A stretch of 64,000 nucleotides of DNA from Verrucomicrobiota bacterium. GTDB lineage: Bacteria; Verrucomicrobiota; Verrucomicrobiia; Verrucomicrobiales; Verrucomicrobiaceae. Positions 9,664 through 20,100 of this stretch are shown here, piece by piece. The notes under the pieces were generated by a model. The model made no database searches. It saw only the letters and a program-made list of their open reading frames with translations, and was not told where the DNA came from. The position numbers and the translations under genes were made by a program. Positions within the stretch are counted from its first letter, which is position 1; each line of letters starts with the position of its first letter. Location: positions 124,001-188,000 of the forward strand of contig JANYCZ010000068.1 in NCBI GenBank assembly GCA_025360015.1, written 5' to 3'.

Positions 9664-10575
9664 ATGAGCTGCGAAACAATTTCGTCACAAACCATGCCCC
9701 GTTCCATCGTACGCGACTACGTCCAGCTCCATCTTGTGGTGCTGGCCTGGGGCTTCACGGCGGTCTTGGGCAAGCTCATCCTGCTCCCGCCGGTGGATCT
9801 GGTCCTGTGGCGCACGGCGCTGGCGGCCCTCTGCTTTGCGGTGCTGGCCCGGTGCCTGGGACATTCGTTCTCGGTTTCCAACCGCAGAATTTTGGGGATG
9901 CTCGCCGTCGGGGCTGTCCTAGGACTGCATTGGGTTTTGTTCTTCTGGTCCGCGCGGCTCGCCACCGCTTCCGTCAGTCTGGCGGCCATGCCCACGGCCA
10001 TGCTCTGGTGCTCGCTGATTGAGCCTGTCATTGATGGCTCAAGGCGCTGGCGGCCTTCCGAGCTTCTTGTCGGCGCTGTCATGGTGGGGGCCGTGTGGCT
10101 TATCTATCAGGTGGAATTCCGCTACTGGCTCGGCTTTTCGGTGGCCATCGCCGCCGCCGTGCTGGCCGCCTTCTTTGCCACCTTGAGCAAGCAGCAGGTC
10201 GCCCGGGACACGCACTGGAGCATCTTGGGCTGTTATCAAATGAGCGGCGCATGTCTTGCCACCTTCCTTTCACGTCCCTTCCTCGAGTGCGGCTTCCTGC
10301 CCGCTCTGCCAGATGCCGCTTCCGCTCTCTGGCTCGGGGTGCTGGCCCTGCTTTGCACCGTCGCCGCCTATGCGGGCTTCATGGATGTGCTGCGCCGCGT
10401 CAGCGTCTTCACAGTGAACATCGTGTACAACATGGAGCCCGTCTACGGCATCCTGCTGGCGGCCCTGGTGTTTGGGAAAGCCGAGTTCATGAGCGCGGGC
10501 TTTTACCTGGGCGCGGCGGTCATCATCGCCGTTGTGCTGGCTTTGCCATGGATTCGGCGCTGGGTGGAACAGTGA
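9664..10575 (+). CDS. EamA-family (drug/metabolite) permease
   Basis: The 303-residue protein is almost entirely hydrophobic and has about ten predicted membrane helices arranged as two EamA halves, for example VVLAWGFTAVLGKLILL in helix 1 and YNMEPVYGILLAALVFG near the end, the usual EamA signature region. The family exports or imports small metabolites across the inner membrane; the substrate cannot be told. An ATG ten codons in (9694) is an equally good start, as neither has a clear ribosome site. A helicase-nuclease gene follows after 46 bp. Confidence 0.85.
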   Translation: MSCETISSQTMPRSIVRDYVQLHLVVLAWGFTAVLGKLILLPPVDLVLWRTALAALCFAVLARCLGHSFSVSNRRILGMLAVGAVLGLHWVLFFWSARLATASVSLAAMPTAMLWCSLIEPVIDGSRRWRPSELLVGAVMVGAVWLIYQVEFRYWLGFSVAIAAAVLAAFFATLSKQQVARDTHWSILGCYQMSGACLATFLSRPFLECGFLPALPDAASALWLGVLALLCTVAAYAGFMDVLRRVSVFTVNIVYNMEPVYGILLAALVFGKAEFMSAGFYLGAAVIIAVVLALPWIRRWVEQ

Positions 10576-10621
10576 GAGTGCTGGACATGGCGTGCTGCGT
10601 GGGCTTGCATCCTAGGCACCT

Positions 10622-13600
10622 TTGAACCGCCTCCGCCACATCCTCGTCTCCGCCTCCGCGGGCTCCGGCAAAACCTACCAGCTGGTGCGGCGGCATCTGC
10701 ATCTGCTCGCGCTCGGGCAGCCGCCGGAGGGCATCGCCGCCATGACCTTCACCCGCAAGGCGGCGGGGGAGTTCTTCCAGCGCATCCTGCAGCGGCTGTC
10801 CGTGCTCTCTCAGCACGGTGAAAAGCCGGAGCACTATTTCGCGGGCATGGCACCGCTGCCGGAGCAGTGGCCGGAGTTTGTACTGCTCCTGCGCCGGGTC
10901 ACCCAGCGGCTTCACCGCTTGCGGCTTGGGACGATGGACAGCTTTTTTTCCAGTATCACCGCCTGCTTTCCGCTGGAGCTCGGCTTGCCGCTCGGTGCCA
11001 GTGTAATGGCCGAAAATGAAGCCGCTCAGGCACGCCGGGAGGCGCTCGATGCCCTGCTGGAGCGCATCCATTCCTCGCAGGACGAGCACGCAGGCCGTGC
11101 GCTGCTGGAAGGTTTCAAGCAGGCCACCTTCGGCATCGAGGAGCGCAGCGCTGCGAGCAGCTTGGAATCCTGGATCGACAATCATCACGCCACCTGGCTC
11201 GACAGCGGGGATGGTTCCCCCTGGGCCACGCTGCCGGGTCTGGCAGCGGAAAGCACCGGCAGTCTCGCGGCGGCACTCGATGATCTGCGCGACCGCTTTG
11301 TCCCGCGCACGGATGAAGGGGCCGGTTTCATCGAAGAATTGATCTCGCAAGCCTCGGCCATGAAGCCTGGAGCCTCACTGCCGCCGAGGGTGAAGTATTT
11401 TTTGGAGAAAACGACCGCCGTCTGGAAAGAGCTGAAAGCAGGCAGGGCAGAAATCGGCTGGGGCCGTGGCAAAAAATCGGAACTCACCGGGGCAACCGCG
11501 CGCGCCTGGGTGCGCGTGGCCGAAGAGATCCTCCATGAGGAACTCACCTGCCGTGCGCAGCGCACCCAGGGCATGGCGGCCCTCATGGCGCTGTATGAGG
11601 CCGAGTACGCCCGCCGCGTGCGCTCTCGTGGGCGGCTGTCCTTTGCCGATGTCCAGCGCCTGCTCGCCGCCGCGACGGCAGACGGCGCGGAATGGGCGGA
11701 TGGTGAGAGCGGTGATCTCTGGTTCCGGCTCGACAGCCGTTATGACCACTGGCTGTTTGACGAATTTCAAGACACCAGCCGCGTGCAGTGGAATGTCGTG
11801 CGCGGCCTGGTGGATGAGGTCATGCAGGACGACTCCGGCAGGCGCAGCTTCTACGCCGTGGGAGATCCGAAGCAGTCCATCTACCTCTGGCGGCAGGCGG
11901 AGCCCGGCCTGTTTGACGATGTTCTGCAGGAATGGCCGCACCAGGATCAGGACGGGCTGGAGCCGCAGACGCTCAGTCAGTCCTTCCGCAGTGCTCCGGC
12001 AGTGCTGAATGCGGTGAACGCAGTGTTTGCCAATCCGGCTGGCATCGAGGCGGTTCTGCCCGGTTGCACCACCGGCTTTGCCTTCCAACAACACGAGGCG
12101 GCCGAGCGTAATCAGTCGCTCGGTGGTTATGCCGCCCTGCTGAGCGTACCAAATGAAGAGGGGCAGCGCAGCCCCTCCACCACCCCCGCAGTGACGGCGC
12201 TGCTCAATGAAATCCGCCCCCTGGAACGTGGGCTGACCTGTGCCGTGCTGGTGCGAGGCAATAAAAACGCCAATGCCGTCGCTGAAGAACTCCGCGCGAC
12301 CACCGGCATGGAGGTCGTGTGCGAATCACAGATCTACCCGGCCACGGACAACGCGGTCACGCTCGCCCTGCTCTCGCTGCTGCAACTGGCGGCGCATCCC
12401 GGAGACACCCTGGCGCTGGGGCATCTCAAAATGACCCCGCTCTGGCCGCTGATCGAATTCAAGGACAAAGACAAGGATCACGCCTGGCAGCTGACCTGCC
12501 GCCAAGTCCGTGAATCGGTGTTTGCACGCGGCTTTGTCGGCTTCACCGAAGTCTGGACCCGGTACCTCCGCACCCTGCTGCCGGAGATGGATGCCTTTCA
12601 TGAGCTGCGGCTGCGCCAGTTCGGGGAAATGGCCGCCGAGTTTGATGCCGGCGGTTCACGCGATGTGGATGCCTTCCTGCTGCATGCGCATGACATGCCG
12701 GTGCAGGTGCGCGGAGCGGCCAACGCGGTGCAAGTGATGACCGTGCACAAGGCCAAAGGCCTGGAGTTTGATGTGGTCATTTTGCCGGATCTCGATGGCG
12801 AGGCGATGGATGCCGTGCGGCGGCGCTCACTGATCGTCAACCGTGATGCACAGGGCATCTCCTGGGTGCTGCAGGAGCCTCCACGCATTTTTGCTCCCTT
12901 GCATGAGGCGTTGAATGTGGAAATGGAGACCTCGAAACGCCAGTCGGGCTTCGAGTCTCTCTGCCGCCTCTATGTGGCCATGACGAGGGCCAAGCGCGGT
13001 CTGTATCTCATTGCCGAGCCGCCCCCCAAGACGAAACAGCCAGCAATGAAAGAGGCGCAGTTTTTGCGCCGGATGCTGGGCGTCGAAGGCGGCGCAGAAG
13101 AGGGCGCATCGTATTTGACCGAGTGGAAGACGGGTGATCCGCAGTGGTTTGCCACCTCGGCAAGCGCTGCCCCCTCGCCTCCGCAACTGGCACTGGCGGC
13201 ACGTCCGCTGGGGCAGCTTCTGCGGGAATTTCAGCCGCTGGCCCGGCGCGTCACGCCCTCAGGGGAGGAAGCTTTCGATATCAAGGGCAGCATGCTCTTC
13301 AGCGCAGGCCGGGAGCCAGGCCGCAGACTGGGAAATCTGGTGCATGAGCTGCTGGCGCACGTGGAGTGGTGGGATGCAGCCTCCAGCATGACCGCGCTCG
13401 AATCACGCTGGCAGGACGCCGGTTTGCTGCGCGGGGAGGAGGTGGAGACGACGGCGCTGGCCATGGTGCGCGCCGTATTGCATTCCGCCGCCGCCCCTTT
13501 CGCCTTTGCCAAACCTGCGCCGGAGGCCCAGGCCTGGAGGGAGCGACCCTTCGACTTGATCCATGAAGAGAGCTGGATCAGCGGCATTTTTGACCGTGTC

Positions 13601-13807
13601 ATAGTCCAGCGCGACTCGGTGCGACTCATTGATTTTAAGACAGATGAAGCGGCGGACGAGGTAGCTCTGGCTGAAAAAGTGGCGGGTTACCGCCCGCAGA
13701 TCCTGCTGTACCGCCAGGCGCTCATGCGGCTGACAGGCCTGAAACCGGAGCAGATAGGATCCTCCCTGCTGTTCACCCGGACCTGTCGTCTGGTGGACGT
13801 AATGTAA
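10622..13807 (+). CDS. AddA-like UvrD/REP helicase-nuclease (RecB family), TTG start
   Basis: The 1061-residue protein shows superfamily 1 helicase motifs in order: Walker A SASAGSGKT (10-18), DEFQD, GDPKQSIYLWR, VHKAKGLEF and YVAMTRAK. The C-terminus has a RecB/AddA nuclease domain with GIFDRV, LIDFKTD and QILLYRQAL. Such enzymes resect double-strand ends and degrade foreign linear DNA. The first in-frame start is TTG, directly before the Walker A region. No AddB/RexB or RecC gene is adjacent, unlike the usual addBA layout, so its partner is elsewhere or replaced. Confidence 0.9.
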   Translation: MNRLRHILVSASAGSGKTYQLVRRHLHLLALGQPPEGIAAMTFTRKAAGEFFQRILQRLSVLSQHGEKPEHYFAGMAPLPEQWPEFVLLLRRVTQRLHRLRLGTMDSFFSSITACFPLELGLPLGASVMAENEAAQARREALDALLERIHSSQDEHAGRALLEGFKQATFGIEERSAASSLESWIDNHHATWLDSGDGSPWATLPGLAAESTGSLAAALDDLRDRFVPRTDEGAGFIEELISQASAMKPGASLPPRVKYFLEKTTAVWKELKAGRAEIGWGRGKKSELTGATARAWVRVAEEILHEELTCRAQRTQGMAALMALYEAEYARRVRSRGRLSFADVQRLLAAATADGAEWADGESGDLWFRLDSRYDHWLFDEFQDTSRVQWNVVRGLVDEVMQDDSGRRSFYAVGDPKQSIYLWRQAEPGLFDDVLQEWPHQDQDGLEPQTLSQSFRSAPAVLNAVNAVFANPAGIEAVLPGCTTGFAFQQHEAAERNQSLGGYAALLSVPNEEGQRSPSTTPAVTALLNEIRPLERGLTCAVLVRGNKNANAVAEELRATTGMEVVCESQIYPATDNAVTLALLSLLQLAAHPGDTLALGHLKMTPLWPLIEFKDKDKDHAWQLTCRQVRESVFARGFVGFTEVWTRYLRTLLPEMDAFHELRLRQFGEMAAEFDAGGSRDVDAFLLHAHDMPVQVRGAANAVQVMTVHKAKGLEFDVVILPDLDGEAMDAVRRRSLIVNRDAQGISWVLQEPPRIFAPLHEALNVEMETSKRQSGFESLCRLYVAMTRAKRGLYLIAEPPPKTKQPAMKEAQFLRRMLGVEGGAEEGASYLTEWKTGDPQWFATSASAAPSPPQLALAARPLGQLLREFQPLARRVTPSGEEAFDIKGSMLFSAGREPGRRLGNLVHELLAHVEWWDAASSMTALESRWQDAGLLRGEEVETTALAMVRAVLHSAAAPFAFAKPAPEAQAWRERPFDLIHEESWISGIFDRVIVQRDSVRLIDFKTDEAADEVALAEKVAGYRPQILLYRQALMRLTGLKPEQIGSSLLFTRTCRLVDVM

Positions 13808-13922
13808 CTTTTTTTGAATCCAAGCCGCCTTTGGTGACGCAAAAACTTGTGTGACCGCATTAGCTCTGGCATGGAATCCGCACATCGTAGCCTTTTCGGC
13901 GCGATCTGCGCCCAAATCTCAC

Positions 13923-14489
13923 ATGAGCCAGCCAGAACTCAGCGAAGAAGACCTGCTCCAGCGTGCTGGACGTGGGGATGCGCGTGCGTTTGACCAACTC
14001 TATGACCGCATGGCACCGCGCCTTTTTGGTCTTCTCCGCCAGATGCTGCATGACGAGCGTGAGGCAGAAGACATCCTGCAGGACGGCTTTGTGCTGATGT
14101 GGGAGCGTGCCTCCACCTTCGACCCTGACCGCAGCCGGGCTTTCACCTGGGCGGTCATGCTGTTCCGCCACAAGGCCATCGACCGCATGCGCATGCTGGG
14201 CCGGCGCAACCGCCTGGTGGACAGCGCCATTCTGGAGCAGACCACCCTGGCAGACTCCGCCTACTCAGGGGTGGACGATGAGGTCCAGTCCAATGAACGC
14301 GGCCTGGTCGTGCGCGAGGCGCTGAATGAATTGCCGAAGGACCAGCGCCAGTTGATCGAATTCGCCTTTTTGAAGGGTCTCACGCATCACGTGATCGCCG
14401 AATCGCTGGGCATTCCGCTCGGCACTGTAAAGACCAACATCCGCCGCGGGCTCCTGCGCCTGCGTGATCTTTTGAAAGGAGGCGCATGA
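13923..14489 (+). CDS. ECF RNA polymerase sigma factor (SigK-like group)
   Basis: The 188-residue protein has sigma region 2 (LYDRMAPRLFGLLRQML through EAEDILQDGFVLMW) and region 4 with a helix-turn-helix (HHVIAESLGIPLGTVKTNIR). The start is set at the ATG giving MSQPELSEED; the frame is open 24 codons further upstream but without sigma similarity. The stop overlaps the start of an RskA-type anti-sigma factor, the typical pairing for SigK-like ECF factors, whose activity is released when the membrane anti-sigma is cleaved. The trigger is unknown here. Confidence 0.93.
   Translation: MSQPELSEEDLLQRAGRGDARAFDQLYDRMAPRLFGLLRQMLHDEREAEDILQDGFVLMWERASTFDPDRSRAFTWAVMLFRHKAIDRMRMLGRRNRLVDSAILEQTTLADSAYSGVDDEVQSNERGLVVREALNELPKDQRQLIEFAFLKGLTHHVIAESLGIPLGTVKTNIRRGLLRLRDLLKGGA
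14475..14482 (+). promoter_or_regulatory. Strong Shine-Dalgarno for the anti-sigma gene
   Basis: AAAGGAGG lies inside the last codons of the sigma gene. Two ATGs follow, at 14486 and 14489. The spacing from the end of the motif is 3 nt to the first and 6 nt to the second, so the second ATG is the better start. This site favours balanced translation of sigma and anti-sigma. Confidence 0.75.
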
Positions 14490-15406
14490 TGGACGAGGAA
14501 CGATTTGAAGAACTGGCCGCCATGAATGCCCTCGGCATGCTGGAGAACGACGAAAAGCGTTCTCTGGACGGTGCCATCGCACGCGACAAAGAACTGCGTG
14601 CGCTTAGCCTGGAGCTTGACCAGACGACAGCGGAACTGGGCCGTTTGATTGTGCCCATGGAGCCGCCTGCGAACATGAAGAAGCGCATCCGTGCCAAGAT
14701 GCGTGCCACGGGTGTCAGAGGAGTCGGCGTTTCACGCGGCTTTGTCATCGGCGGCATCGGCTGGGCGCTCGCCGCGTCCTTTGCCGTGGCTTCGGTATGG
14801 CTGTGGCAGGAACGTGCGGGCATGACGCAGCAGCTTGCCGCCGCATCCCGTGCCATTGCTCCAGTGCATAATCCGGCCGCTCCGGCGGTGGATGATGGCA
14901 AGACGCGCACGCTGGAAGAAGAGCTTAAAAAACGGCGGGACGAATTCGAAGCGCAGAAGCAGGCCCTCGCCGCAGAGATCGAATCCCTGCGCAAAGGCGA
15001 GGCGGATGCCAAGACCCAGTCCGCGAAGCTCACCGCTGAAGTCGCCGCACTGAAGCACCAGGAGCAGGAGTCACAGCTTCAGATCACCACCCTGCAAAGC
15101 AAGGTCTGGGAATACCGTCGCAGCGAAATGCTGGTGGTCTGGGACCAGAAACGCAGCCAGGGCGTGGTGATGCTCGACAAGATGCCCAAGGTGGACTCCG
15201 ACAAAGACTACCAGCTCTGGGTCGTTGACCCGGCCAAGCCAGATCCGGTGAGCGCCGGCGTGGTGACCGTCGATTCCAAAGGCTCCGGTAAGACCAGCTT
15301 CAAGCCGGTTGAGGCAGTGTCCGGCGAAGCCAAGTTCGCGCTCAGCGTCGAGAAAAAAGGTGGCGTGCCGAAGAGCGAAGGGAAGCTCCTGATGGTCGGG
15401 CCTTAA
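14489..15406 (+). CDS. Anti-sigma-K factor RskA family, membrane anchored
   Basis: The 305-residue protein has an N-terminal cytoplasmic anti-sigma domain (1-70, opening with EERFEELAAMNALGML), a single membrane helix (about 84-106), a charged coiled coil (about 130-205) and a periplasmic RskA domain (about 208-305, including DYQLWVVDP). RskA proteins hold the partner sigma factor at the membrane until regulated proteolysis. The coiled coil between membrane and RskA domain is longer than in mycobacterial RskA. The start overlaps the sigma stop by one base. Confidence 0.92.
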   Translation: MDEERFEELAAMNALGMLENDEKRSLDGAIARDKELRALSLELDQTTAELGRLIVPMEPPANMKKRIRAKMRATGVRGVGVSRGFVIGGIGWALAASFAVASVWLWQERAGMTQQLAAASRAIAPVHNPAAPAVDDGKTRTLEEELKKRRDEFEAQKQALAAEIESLRKGEADAKTQSAKLTAEVAALKHQEQESQLQITTLQSKVWEYRRSEMLVVWDQKRSQGVVMLDKMPKVDSDKDYQLWVVDPAKPDPVSAGVVTVDSKGSGKTSFKPVEAVSGEAKFALSVEKKGGVPKSEGKLLMVGP

Positions 15407-15510
15407 GCGCTGAAATGAATGGCTCTGCTGAAGCGGCCTTATCCTTTCCGGCAGTTCACGGGTCCGGCAGTCTGGAAATCGCGCTGAAGGCTCTGTGGAC
15501 CACTAGACTT

Positions 15511-15721
15511 GTTCCCGAATAGGGGGTTCCATATCGACCGGGGCACTAGCGGTTAGAGGATGGATGTGGCGACAGCCCGCCCGCCTGTGAGCGTGCTGCA
15601 AACACCAGGGCGTAGACCCCTCGCAATCGGGCGGTTTGGCGGAGCGTATGTTGAAGCATGCGCGGCACTCGACACCAAACACGACCAATCTACGTGAAGA
15701 GCAGTGCCGCTATTCGGGAAC
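15511..15721. other. 211-bp element closed by a perfect 12-bp inverted repeat (candidate structured RNA)
   Basis: The 328-bp gap 15407-15734 holds no convincing gene. Within it GTTCCCGAATAG (15511-15522) and CTATTCGGGAAC (15710-15721) are exact reverse complements. Inside lie a stem CCGCCCG/CGGGCGG near 15577-15634 and another, GCGGCACT/AGTGCCGC, near 15662-15710 that would compete with the closing stem. No flanking target duplication is visible, which argues against a simple MITE. A small RNA or a long-range structure between the two operons is possible; I do not recognise it as 6S, tmRNA, SRP or RNase P RNA. Confidence 0.35.
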
Positions 15722-15734
15722 GCGACGTCAAACC

Positions 15735-17129
15735 TCAGCCGTTCCAGCCGCCGCCCATGGCCTTGTAGATGCCCACCCAGGCAGTGGCCACCCGGGTGCG
15801 GCTGAGCACGATGTCATTTTGGGCCCCAAGGGCGACACGCTCTGCATCGAGCACCGTGAGGAAATCGGCGATGCCGTCCTGATAGCGTTTGCGCGCCAGC
15901 GTGGCGGCTTCGCGCGCGGATGCGGCGGAGGCTTCCAGATGGTGCAGGCGGACGTGCTCACGGTCATACGTGGTGAGGGCGTTTTCTGCCTCTTCGAGCG
16001 CGAGGAGCACGGTCTGCTCATAACGTGCGAGCGCAGTGTCGGCGCGTTTTCCGGCTGCGGCGATCTGCTGCCGCACGCGACCAAGATTGAAGGCTGCCCA
16101 GGTAAAGCGCGGACCCAGGGTGTAGGCGTCGGCACCCGGACGACCCGCAAAATAGGACAGGGTGGCTGCTTCGACGTTGATGCGGCCGCTGAAAGTGATC
16201 CGCGGAAACAAATCCGCCACCGCCACGCCTATGCGTGCCGTTTCGGCCGCCAGCGTGTTTTCGGCGACTCGAATATCAGGACGCCTGCGCAGCAATTCCT
16301 CCGGTTTAACGATGCCGATCCGAGAAGGGACTGCGGGCTGCTTTTTGATGGGTTGCAGCCGGGGGCGGAGGTCGGAGGGATTCTGTCCGCACAATACGGC
16401 GATGCGGTGGATGGACCTGGCGATGTTTTCCTGATACGTGGGGATTTGCGCCTGCGTGGCATTCCAGAGCGCATTGGCCCGGGCCACGTCGAGCTGCGTG
16501 CCGCGCCCACCTTTGAGCGACGCCTCGGCGATGTGCAGGGCATCCTGTTGATTGTGGGCGTTTTCATTCGCCACGGTGAGCTGCGCCTGGGCACCACGCA
16601 GCTCCATGTAGTTGGAGGCAATCTCAGACTGCAGCGAAATCAGCAGATCCTGCAAATTGGCATCCACAGCACTCGAAGTTGCCTTCGCGGCCTTGATGGA
16701 GTTGCGGACGCGACCAAAGAAATCCAGCTCCCAGTCAGCATCGAAACCCACACGGTACAGCTCATAATCCCGCGTGCGCAGACCCGAAAAGGAAGTCGCT
16801 CCATTGCGGACGTTGTCATAACCCGCGCCTAATGTGACAGTAGGTGCGAGATTGAAGCGCGACTCACGCCACAGCGCGCGGGCCTCCAGCAAGCGCGAGC
16901 GCGCGGCCTTGATGTCTTTGTTCTGGGCGTCGGCCATGGACACCAAGTCGTTCAGCGTGCTGTCGTTGAGCTTGCGCCACCAGGCGGCGTCCACCGTGGC
17001 GGCATGGGCAGCACCTGCCCGTGAGGCAAAGTCGGCAGGCATCTTGGGCTGCGGCTTGACGAACTTCGGCCCGACATTGCAGCTTGAAACCGCGCAAAGG
17101 ACAAACAAAAAAGGTTTAATGGGCTTCAT
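15735..17129 (-). CDS. RND efflux outer membrane lipoprotein (NodT/TolC family)
   Basis: The 464-residue protein starts with a lipoprotein signal (lipobox VSSC, C17) and has the two outer-membrane-efflux-protein repeats, with DWELDFFGRVRN and RFTWAAFNLGRVR as typical family motifs. It is the outer-membrane channel of the tripartite pump encoded just upstream. The start at 17129 gives the lipobox at the expected distance; the longer open frame has no signal. It overlaps the end of the RND transporter gene by 14 bp, so the two are translationally coupled. Confidence 0.92.
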   Translation of the reverse strand: MKPIKPFLFVLCAVSSCNVGPKFVKPQPKMPADFASRAGAAHAATVDAAWWRKLNDSTLNDLVSMADAQNKDIKAARSRLLEARALWRESRFNLAPTVTLGAGYDNVRNGATSFSGLRTRDYELYRVGFDADWELDFFGRVRNSIKAAKATSSAVDANLQDLLISLQSEIASNYMELRGAQAQLTVANENAHNQQDALHIAEASLKGGRGTQLDVARANALWNATQAQIPTYQENIARSIHRIAVLCGQNPSDLRPRLQPIKKQPAVPSRIGIVKPEELLRRRPDIRVAENTLAAETARIGVAVADLFPRITFSGRINVEAATLSYFAGRPGADAYTLGPRFTWAAFNLGRVRQQIAAAGKRADTALARYEQTVLLALEEAENALTTYDREHVRLHHLEASAASAREAATLARKRYQDGIADFLTVLDAERVALGAQNDIVLSRTRVATAWVGIYKAMGGGWNG

Positions 17130-20100
17130 GTAACGTAGGGGAGGGGACGGCGGCGCGGCGCTGTTCACGACGTTCGACGAAGGCGCGGAGGATGACATAA
17201 AACACAGGCGTAAAAAGCAGACCGAAGATGGTCACGCCGATCATGCCAAAGAACACCGCCGTGCCAAGCGCCTGGCGCATTTCCGCACCCGCGCCCTCGG
17301 CGAGCACCAGCGGCAGCACGCCGAGGATGAAGGCAAAGCTGGTCATCAAAATGGGCCGCAAGCGCAGTCGGCAGGCCTCCACCGCAGCTTTGACCCGGTC
17401 CATGCCCGTATCCTGAAGCTGCTTGGCGAATTCCACGATGAGGATGGCGTTTTTAGCCGCGAGGCCCACGAGCACGACCAGCCCGATCTGCGTGAAGATG
17501 TTGTTGTCCTGCGCCCGCAGCCACACCCCGCCGATGGCGGAGAGCAGGCACATCGGCACGATCAGGATGATCGCCATGGGCATGCTCCAGCTTTCATACT
17601 GCGCTGAGAGCACAAGAAAGACAAAGATGACGCACAGTGGGAAGATGTAGACGAGCGTGTCGCCAGCAAGGATCTGCTGGTAGGTAAGGTCCGTCCACTC
17701 GATGGAAAACCCCACCGGCAGATTATCTCTGGCCAGGCGCTCGATCTTTTCGATCATCTGCCCGGAACTGACGCCCGGAAGCGTGTTGCCATTGATGTCG
17801 GCGGAGTAGTAGAGGTTGTAGCGCTGCACACGGTCGGCACCGCCGGTCTTGATGACTTTGACGAGCGCCCCCAGCGGCACCATGTCCCCGGCTTGATTGC
17901 GAATCTTGATGCGGCTGACGTCAGTCGGATCTCTGCGAAAGGCGGCTTCCGCCTGCGCCGTGACCTGATAGGTGCGCCCAAAGAGATTGAAGTCGTTCAC
18001 ATAGACGGAGCCCAGATAGATTTGCAGGGCTTCATTCAGGTCGGCCAGGGAGATGCCCATGGTTTTTGCCTGCGCACGATTGATCTCGAGCTTGAACTGC
18101 GGGCTCTTGGCGCGGAAGCCGGTGATGAGCGAGATCAAGCCCGGCTCCTGCTGAGCCGCCGCGAGCAGCTTTTGAGTGGCGGCTTCCAGCGCGGGGAGGC
18201 CGGCGTTGTTGAGATCCTGCACCTGGATTTTGAACCCACCGGCATTGCCCAGACCACGCAGCGGCGGCGGTGGCAGCACCAGTACACGGCCTTCTTGAAT
18301 AGTGGCGAATTTTTGGCGGATGACGGCGAGCAGCCCCTCGCCTTTGAGTTCGGGTTTGTCGCGCTTGGAGAACTGATCGAAGATCAGGAAGGCCGCACCG
18401 ACGTTAGGCTGGTTAGCCTGCAGCACAGAGGAGTAACCCGAGATGGCAAAGGTGTGGGCGATGCCGGGAATTTCGCGTGCCATGGCGTCCATTTTTTTCA
18501 CCACGGCATCGGTGCGTTCGAAGGCCGCCGCATCCGGCAATTGAACCAGCACAATAGCGTAGCCCATGTCCTGGGAAGGGATGAACCCGGCCGGCACATC
18601 TTGAAACAGCTTCCCTGCAAGGGCGATCAAAGCGCCGTAGCCAATGAGCACCAGCACGGACAAACGGATGAGTTTGCCGACCATCCCGGCATAGAAGTCA
18701 GAGCCGAACTGGAACACACGGTTGAAGCCCCGGAAGAACCAGCCGAACAAGAAGTTCAAGAGGCGGCTGAAGCGATCCGGCGGCGCGCCGTGCGGCTGCA
18801 GCAAAATGGCGCACAGCGCAGGGCTGAGCGTGAGCGAATTGAACGCAGAGATAACAGTGGAAACTGCGATGGTCAGCGCAAACTGCCGGTAGAACTGGCC
18901 GGTGATGCCGCTGATGAAGCCCGTGGGCACAAACACCGCGCACAGCACCAGCGCCACCGCGATGACGGCGCCGCTCACCTCATTCATGGCCTGCACGGCG
19001 GCATCATGCGGAGACAGGCCCTTGGCGATGTTTCGCTCCACGTTTTCGACCACGACGATGGCGTCATCAACGACAATCCCGATGGCAAGCACCAGCCCGA
19101 ATAAGGAGAGGTTGTTCAGCGAGAAACCCATCCATTGCATCACCGCCAGTGTGCCGATGAGCGACACAGGGACGGCCAGCAGCGGAATCACCGAGGCGCG
19201 CCAGCTTTGCAGGAAGATGATGACGACGAGCACGACGAGCAGGATCGCCTCCATCAGCGTGTGCAGCACCGACTTGATCGAGGAGCGGACAAACTTGGTG
19301 GTGTCGTAGTTGATGGCGTAATCAACGCCCGGCGGAAAGCGCAGCTTGAGTTCCGCGAGCCGTTTGTAAACGGCGTCGGCGGTGGCAATGGCATTGCTGC
19401 CAGGAAGCTGGAACACGCGGAGCGACACCGCATTGTAGCCGTCCATGTAAGTGCGGCTGGAATAGTCGCGCGAGCCGAGCTCGATGCGCGCGACGTTGGC
19501 CAGGCGTACCACGTCTCCTTGCTTGCCAGTTTTGAGCACGATGTCACCAAATTCCTCCGCTTTCTTCAGCCGCCCCGGTGCCGTGAGGGTGTATTGAAAA
19601 TCCGAGCCCGAGGGAGCTGGCGGCTGGCCGAGAGACCCGGCGGCCACCTGCACATTTTGCTCACGAATCGCACGAACAATGTCTCCCGCCGTCAGCCCCA
19701 GGCCGGCGATCTTTTCGGGATCAAGCCAGACACGCATGGAGTAGTCCATGCCGCCGAGGGAGGAGGCTTCCGCCACACCGGGAAGGCGGGCGAGTTCATT
19801 TTGAATCTGCAGGATGCAGTAGTTGCTCAGATACGAGACATCACGTGAGCCGTCAGGGCTGTAGAACTGGGCCGACAGGGTCAGGTCGGGCGAGCGCTTG
19901 TTCACATTGACCCCCAGCCGGCGCACCTCTTCCGGCAGCCGGGAGATGGCGGTGTTCACGCGGTTTTGCACCAGCACCTGCGCTTCATCCAGATCCGTGT
20001 TGAGGCGGAAGGTGACGGTGATCTGCACTCGACCGTCACTCGTGGACGATGAGGACACGTACAGCATGTTTTCGATGCCGTTGATCTCCTGCTCCAGCGG

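Noticed and set aside
15511..15721. Inverted-repeat element as a tmRNA or 6S RNA
   Set aside because: The conserved tmRNA ends (acceptor stem with T-loop, CCA) are absent and the 6S bubble cannot be recognised with confidence; kept only as an unnamed structured element.
17893..19104. 403-codon plus-strand open frame inside the RND pump gene
   Set aside because: Antisense to conserved RND segments; the composition is shadow-like (His/Arg/Gln/Glu/Gly rich).
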